Assembly: GCA_016432725.1 (NCBI GenBank)
Contig: JACJDG010000002.1
Location: 1 to 64,000, forward strand
Source: Streptomyces sp. DHE7-1
GTDB lineage: Bacteria > Actinomycetota > Actinomycetes > Streptomycetales > Streptomycetaceae
DNA: 64,000 nt
Reading direction: 5' to 3'
Positions 59,671-64,000 of the stretch are shown here, in pieces; the first letter of the stretch is position 1, and each line of letters opens with the position of its first letter. The notes beneath the pieces were generated by a model. It was not told the origin of the DNA and made no database searches. It saw only the letters and a program-made list of their open reading frames with translations. Both the position numbers and the translations under genes were made by a program.

Positions 59671-60064
59671 CCTGGCCCGAGTTTCACGGCCCTGTCGCCT
59701 GGCCAGTGGAGTCAGCTGCCCGACGGCGAGGTGTACACCGTGGAGTTCAGCGAGCGAGACGGGTACTGGACGGCGAGGCCCCGCGCCGCCAGTCCGAGGG
59801 CTTCCGGCCGCCGAACGTCTCGCCGCTCTCGATTCCGGCATTTGTCTGCCCGGCCAGGATCGAGCTGCGCGTGTTTGCAGGCGGCCACTTCCTCCTTGAG
59901 CCGACACTCGTCCAGGCGCGCCTGGTCGCCGTCACGGGTGGGCGCGGCCGGCGCCGCTCACGCGAGCCTGATTCCTCTGGACCGGCCGACCGGGCTCGCG
60001 GGCACGGCCTCTAGCCTTCACCATCACCGCAGGTCAGGCTGGTGACGCGCCTGCCTTTGAGACC
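59671..60064. other. intergenic/decayed stretch
   Basis: A plus-strand piece (QLPDGEVYTVEFSERDGYWT) near 59720 may be a leftover of a small gene, but it has no clear start or end. The right part leads into an IS5-type remnant. Confidence 0.3.
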
Positions 60065-60409
60065 GTGATGTCCCGCATCCGCGTTCCGCGCAGCGGCCCC
60101 GGAAGACCACGAATCCGGCCCCTTGCCCTGTTGGCCGACCGGGCCTTCTCGTCCCGCGCCATCCGCAGCCACCTCCGGCGCCGGGGAATCCGGGCGGTAA
60201 TCCCGCAGCCTTCCGACCAGATCAGCCACCGCCTGCGGCGGGGCCGCCCACCCGGCTTCGACGGCGAGACATACAAGCAGCGCAACACCGTCGAGCGGTG
60301 CATCAACCGACTCAAGCAGTGGCGCGGCCTGGCCACACCCGACAAACTCGCCATCGCCTACCAGGCCGCACTCCACCTCGCCGGCATCCTCATCTGGATC
60401 CGACGCTGA
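60065..60409 (+). pseudogene. C-terminal fragment of an IS5-family transposase
   Basis: The frame contains RIRPLALLADRAFSSRAIRS with the second catalytic Asp, RRRGIRAVIPQPSDQISHRL, and RNTVERCINRLKQWRGLATP with the Glu, then the usual ending LAGILIWIRR. The front half is missing, and no inverted repeat was identified. Confidence 0.65.
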
Positions 60410-60471
60410 CCAAAGAGACAGAACCTAATCAACGGGCTTGTTCTCCGGCCGCGTTGGGGACGTTTAGCCGC

Positions 60472-61730
60472 ATGCGAGTGATGAGTGACGACGAACTGCG
60501 CCACCGCGAGGCGATGTGGGTGCGGCACGGCGCGCTCCGGATCCGACGGTACGCCGAGGCGTTCCCCGATGCCGACGACGCGGAGCGGCAACACGTACGG
60601 ATGGCCGTGCTCTACGCCTGGATGCGCAACCGCTGCCCGGTCGCCGTGCAGTTCGTGGCCAACTACGTCGCCACCGTCGCCACCGCGCTGGGGATGGCCG
60701 GGGTCGCCGCGACCGGCGGTGCGGTGGCCGCACTGTTCGCAGCGCACACCGGGACGCCCGGTGGCGCGCCCTGGTGGCTATTCCCCGCGGCGACGTGGGC
60801 GGCAGTCTGCCTCGGCAGCCTCTTCGTCGTTCGCGACGACGTGCACCAGATCGTCGCCGTCTTCCGCCGGCTGGGAACGCGGGGTGCGCTGCGGCGCCTG
60901 ACCCAGCCGCAGATCGCGTACTGGTTCGTGCCGGCGACGCTGTGCGTCACGGCCGTTGTCGCGGCCGCGACGTCCTGGCTGACCCTCGTCACCGCGCTGG
61001 CGGCGCCGACGGGCCAGCAGATGATCACTGCGGCGGCGGGACTGTTCGGAGCGACCCTGGGGCTGCAGGTGGCGCGGTGGATCGGCGGGGTGGAGCGGCT
61101 GCTGCAGCGCAGGCTGCGGCGGGCGGGCCGGCCGCACCCGCTCGATGCCGTGCTGGTCGAGCTCATGGCGGCCACCTCGGTGTGCTCCTGGGGACGGGCC
61201 CGGTGGTGGGACCCGCGGACCGTCAGGGCGGTCAGGACACGGCTGGCCGTCGCCACCGCGGCTGCCGGCGACATCTCGGCAGTGCGCCGCAGGACCTCCG
61301 TCACCGAGCTGGCGGCACGACGCCGGGCGCGGCGCTTCCACACGGCACTGGCCGAACTCGTCCGCCGCCACGACCGTGCCCTCACCCAGGTGCGCACCGC
61401 CGGGAGTACGACGCCGTCACCGCCTCGCTGCGCGCGGGCGTCCTCGCCCTCGTGACCGGCGACACCGAGGCACTGATGCGGCACAGCGCCGCCGAACCGC
61501 CGACGTCCCGGACCGCCCGGCTGCTGCGCCGCACCACCTCCAGCCTCGTCCTGACGGCATTCGCCCTGGCCATCCCGCTGCTGCCCGGGGTGGACCGGGC
61601 CACCGGAGCGGGCGTGCGCGTCCTACTGCTAATGACGGCCGCACTGGCCCTCACCCCGGCCGACGGCAGCTCTTCCGGTTCCGTCCGCTCCGCTCTCGAA
61701 CGGTCCCTGTTCACGAAGAACACCCCGTGA
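60472..61730 (+). CDS. multi-pass membrane protein, one frameshift
   Basis: The ATG at 60472 (60481 is an alternative) gives MRVMSDDELRHREAMWVRHG and a cytosolic front. Membrane segments follow at about residues 62-90 (VATVATALGMAGVAATGG), 98-117, 150-178 (FVPATLCVTAVVAAATSW) and 185-205. A basic cytosolic region with many Arg comes next. Near 61400 the frame shifts by one base and continues as REYDAVTASLRAGVLALVTG, with two last hydrophobic segments (LVLTAFALAIPLLPGV, VLLLMTAALALTP) and a stop at 61730. The family is not recognised; the total of about 419 codons is coherent. Confidence 0.5.
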
Positions 61731-62160
61731 ACCGCCGCCCTGGGCAGGCCCCGTCCGCACGAAAGCGGTGACGGGCCCCGCCCACGGCGTCCAGCGGGAG
61801 CACCCGGACCGGGCCACCGGGGCCAGCCCGCATCCCTGCCGGGCCGGTCCCGGCCCGCACCGCGATGTCGGTCAAGGGTCCCGCTGAGAGGGCAAGGGCG
61901 ACGACCGTGCCCGCCACGCCATGCCTCGTCCCCGCGGCGACGAGGACACCGCACAGCCGACGAAGAACCGCGACAGCCCTCTGACCCGGTGGGTAGTTGC
62001 CCGGCACGGTGAGCAGCCAGCGCCGAGATGGCTCGCTCCTGTCTGCGCGATACCGGCTAGAGCAGCACCGGCGCCCGGTCTGCGTGCCCGTCGGCGGCCC
62101 GCCGCGCCGTCTGCGCTCCCTGGCGCCATGCTCGCGGGCCTGTGCGCGCAGCGCTCTCGC
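61731..62160 (-). other. possible decayed gene, minus strand
   Basis: A long open frame contains RRWLLTVPGNYPPGQRAVAV, LRRLCGVLVAAGTRHGVAGT, VVALALSAG, which looks protein-like, but it has neither a good start nor a convincing end and is Arg-rich on both sides. Not assigned. Confidence 0.3.
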
Positions 62161-62164
62161 ATGT

Positions 62165-62427
62165 GCTGTCAGCTCTTCGGGGTGTACCAGGGCACCAGGC
62201 GCAGCAGGAGGTCGAGGGTGGTGCGGGCGGCCGTGCGGGTGGTGGCGGTGGGGGCGAAGGCCGCGGCGAGGGCGAGCGTGACGGTCAGAGCGCCCAGCAC
62301 GGGCCAGGAGGGCCAGGAGGCGCACCAGGTGGCCGGAGTGGTGCAGGCCGGCCGTGATGGCGCCGGTCAGGAGCACGGTGATGAGGGCGGTGGCCGCCTG
62401 GGGGCGGACGCGGGAACGGGGTGTCAT
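62165..62427 (-). CDS. small membrane protein, about 88 aa, one frameshift
   Basis: The ATG at 62427 gives MTPRSRVRPQAATALITVLL, TGAITAGLHHSGHLVRLLAL. After a one-base shift near 62305 it continues as LGALTVTLALAAAFAPTATT, RTAARTTLDLLLRLVPWYTP and ends KS. Two hydrophobic segments indicate a membrane protein. It is divergent from the gene at 62538. Confidence 0.45.
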
Positions 62428-62803
62428 GGCCGGGCTTGTTCTTTGAAGTTGATGGACTGCCGGTGCTGTTGGAGACCAGTGAGCCAGAGCCGGAACCCCG
62501 CAGAAAAAAGGCACTTCTCGGGGTTCTCTTGGCGGGCATGACACGAGGAGCTGCGAGCCCAGCAGATCAACGGGTGAACCGTGCTCTTGCCGCGTGGGAC
62601 CTGGCGGTGACGGCGAGCCAGCTGGGGAGCTGGCGGCGGGCGGGGCTGCTGCCCCGGCACCGGCGGCGGGGGCTCGGGCGGGGCCGGGGATCGGTCGTCG
62701 ACGCGGTCGATCCGCTGGTGGTGGAGAGCGCGGCGTCGCTGGCCCGGCATCTACGGCAGGGACGTGACCGGCGGCAGGCCGCGCTGGCGTGGTTTCGCCT
62801 AGG

Positions 62804-63885
62804 TGTATTGATCACGAGCGTTGTTAACGGTGCCGGGTCTTGATCATGGCGAAGACCTCCGGTGTGGTGGAGGTGTCTAGGCTCCACACCGCACACGGAG
62901 GTCTTCGTGTCCCACCGTAATGCCCGGCTGACCGTTCACGGCAGGCGGATCCTGGTCGAACGCGTTCTCACGGGCCGGCCGGTCGCGCATGTCGCGGCCG
63001 AGATGGGGATATCCCGTCCCACCGCCCACAAATGGGTCCGCCGCTGGCGGACCGAAGGCGACGCGGGCCTCGCCGACCGTTCCAGTCGGCCCCGAACCAC
63101 CCCGCACCGCACGTCCTCAGCCACCGAAGCACGTGTCTGCCACCTGCGGACCAGCCGCAAGCTCGGCCCGGCCAGGATCGGCCCGATCCTGGGCCTTCCC
63201 GCCTCGACCGTGCACCGGGTCCTGGTCCGCCACGGCCTGAACCGTCTGGCCTGGCTGGACCGGCCCACCGGCGAGCCGATCCGCCGCTATGAGCGGGCCC
63301 GGCCAGGCGAGCTGGTCCACGTCGACATCAAGAAGCTGGGCAACATCCCCGACGGCGGCGGCCACAAGGTCATGGACCGCCGCCAGGCGATGGACAACAA
63401 ACTCGCCACCACCGACCGCCGCCGCAGCTGCAAGCCGGTGATCGGCTACTCGTTCGTCCACTCCGCCGTCGACGACCACTCCCGCCTGGCCTACAGCGAG
63501 GTCCTCACCGACGAGCGCAAAGAGACCGCCGCCGGCTTCTGGCAGCGGGCGAACGCCTTCTTCGCCGCCCACGGCATCACCGTCGAACGCGTCCTGACCG
63601 ACAACGGCTCCTGCTACAAATCAAGACTGTTCACCCAGACGCTGGCCACGGCCGGCATCACCCACAAGAAGATCAGGCCCTACCGGCCGCAGACCAACGG
63701 CAAAGTCGAACGCTTCAACCGCATCCTGCTCGACGAATGGGCCTACCAGCGGCCCTACACCTCGAACACCGAGCGGACAGCGGCACTGGCAGACTTCCTC
63801 CACACCTACAACCACCACCGCTGCCACACCGCACTGGGCGGACACCCGCCCATCAGCCGCGTCAACAACCCTGCGGGTCAATACA
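62804..63885 (+). mobile_element. IS481-family element
   Basis: The element begins TGTATTGA and ends TCAATACA, with the TGT...ACA ends usual for IS481, and is flanked by CCTAGG on both sides (62798-62803, 63886-63891), a 6-bp duplication or a 4-bp CTAG target. Confidence 0.88.
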
Positions 63886-63890
63886 CCTAG
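62907..63890 (+). CDS. IS481-family transposase, intact
   Basis: The GTG at 62907 gives MSHRNARLTVHGRRILVERV and a helix-turn-helix (AEMGISRPTAHKWVRRWR). The rve integrase core has the first Asp in LVHVDIKKLG, the second in VERVLTDNGSCYKS and the Glu in TNGKVERFNRILLDEW. The protein ends HTALGGHPPISRVNNPAGQY. The frame is uninterrupted over 327 residues, so this element could be active. The longer upstream frame from 62862 is less likely because GTG 62907 fits the usual IS481 N-terminus. Confidence 0.9.
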   Translation: MSHRNARLTVHGRRILVERVLTGRPVAHVAAEMGISRPTAHKWVRRWRTEGDAGLADRSSRPRTTPHRTSSATEARVCHLRTSRKLGPARIGPILGLPASTVHRVLVRHGLNRLAWLDRPTGEPIRRYERARPGELVHVDIKKLGNIPDGGGHKVMDRRQAMDNKLATTDRRRSCKPVIGYSFVHSAVDDHSRLAYSEVLTDERKETAAGFWQRANAFFAAHGITVERVLTDNGSCYKSRLFTQTLATAGITHKKIRPYRPQTNGKVERFNRILLDEWAYQRPYTSNTERTAALADFLHTYNHHRCHTALGGHPPISRVNNPAGQYT

Positions 63891-64000
63891 GCCGCGGCAC
63901 ACCGCAGGCGGCGCCAGGGGCGGTCCCGGTGCCAGAGCCGCCCCTGGCCGCCGTGCGCGAGGCGCTGGGTGGGTGCTCAAATGCTAGGCGTCGCAGCTGC

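Larger units (their letters stand above)
62538..64000 (+). pseudogene. unknown gene interrupted by IS481, continues past the window
   Basis: The ATG at 62538 gives MTRGAASPADQRVNRALAAW, DLAVTASQLGSWRRAGLLPR, HRRRGLGRGRGSVVDAVDPL, suggesting a DNA-binding protein with a helical core. The frame reaches ALAWFRLG at 62803, where the IS481 element begins. Removing the element and one CCTAGG copy continues the frame as RGTPQAAPGAVPVPEPPLAA at 63892 to the window edge. So the gene was intact before insertion. Function unknown. Confidence 0.6.

Noticed and set aside
1..64000. tRNA or rRNA genes and tRNA-type attachment sites
   Set aside because: No cloverleaf with a TTCGA-type T loop or rRNA-like segment was recognised while reading; not an exhaustive search.

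Overview
The window is high-GC DNA with GTG/ATG starts, 4-nt gene overlaps and protein families typical of Streptomyces. A fragment of tpg, the telomere terminal protein gene of linear Streptomyces replicons, suggests a linear chromosome arm or a linear plasmid. The region is accessory DNA. It holds a large type I-E CRISPR-Cas locus, several single-gene defence candidates and many insertion sequences and gene fragments. I saw no rRNA or tRNA genes and no housekeeping operons.

Layout. 1-3.0 kb: rearranged Mu/Tn552-type transposon (DDE transposase plus AAA+ ATPase); 5.7-6.1 kb holds a second relic whose first part repeats bases 1-220. 3.9-5.6 kb: frameshifted sigma-like gene and small membrane proteins. 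6.2-7.0 kb: tpg C-terminus fused to an IS701-type N-terminus. 7.1-9.6 kb: hypothetical proteins, a PD-(D/E)XK-like protein and a zinc-finger protein. 9.6-15.9 kb: a DEAD/DEAH helicase gene whose two ends are separated by a 4.1 kb segment carrying a truncated integrase and a 981-residue DUF4365-like protein. 16.0-32.8 kb: CRISPR array 1, cas2-cas1-cas6e-cas5e-cas7e-cas11-cas8e-cas3 (all on the minus strand), then arrays 2 and 3. Together the arrays have about 114 repeats. 33-36 kb: lipoprotein and an XRE/sigma-like regulator cassette. 36-48 kb: IS5, IS630 and IS5-type elements, a Ser/Thr kinase, methyltransferase, truncated STAND-like and Mrr-like genes and a TRADD-N-associated-type membrane protein. 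48-54.7 kb: YaaC-like protein, a degenerate HsdM, IS110/IS5 relics and sugar aminotransferase/phosphatase fragments. 54.7-58.4 kb: an intact 1,216-residue HTH-NACHT protein. 58.5-64 kb: small membrane proteins and an IS481 element inserted in a gene.

How it works together. Cas3 and the Cascade genes (cas8e, cas11, cas7e, cas5e, cas6e) form one tightly overlapping transcription unit with cas1-cas2. Array 1 continues in the same direction right behind cas2, while array 2 runs divergently from just upstream of cas3. Both arrays have a matching 33-nt leader end; for array 1 this leader overlaps the end of cas2. Around this core lie candidate stand-alone defence genes (DUF4365, NACHT, YaaC, TRADD-N-associated) and broken ones (HsdM, Mrr-like, STAND-like), so the window reads as a defence island.

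Caveat. Many genes, including cas1, cas3, cas7e and cas8e, contain one-base indels. Those I could resolve are mostly one missing base in a run of C or G, and the same loss appears in CRISPR repeats (C4 instead of C5). Homopolymer sequencing error may therefore explain many of the frameshifts marked below, and calling those genes dead would be premature.
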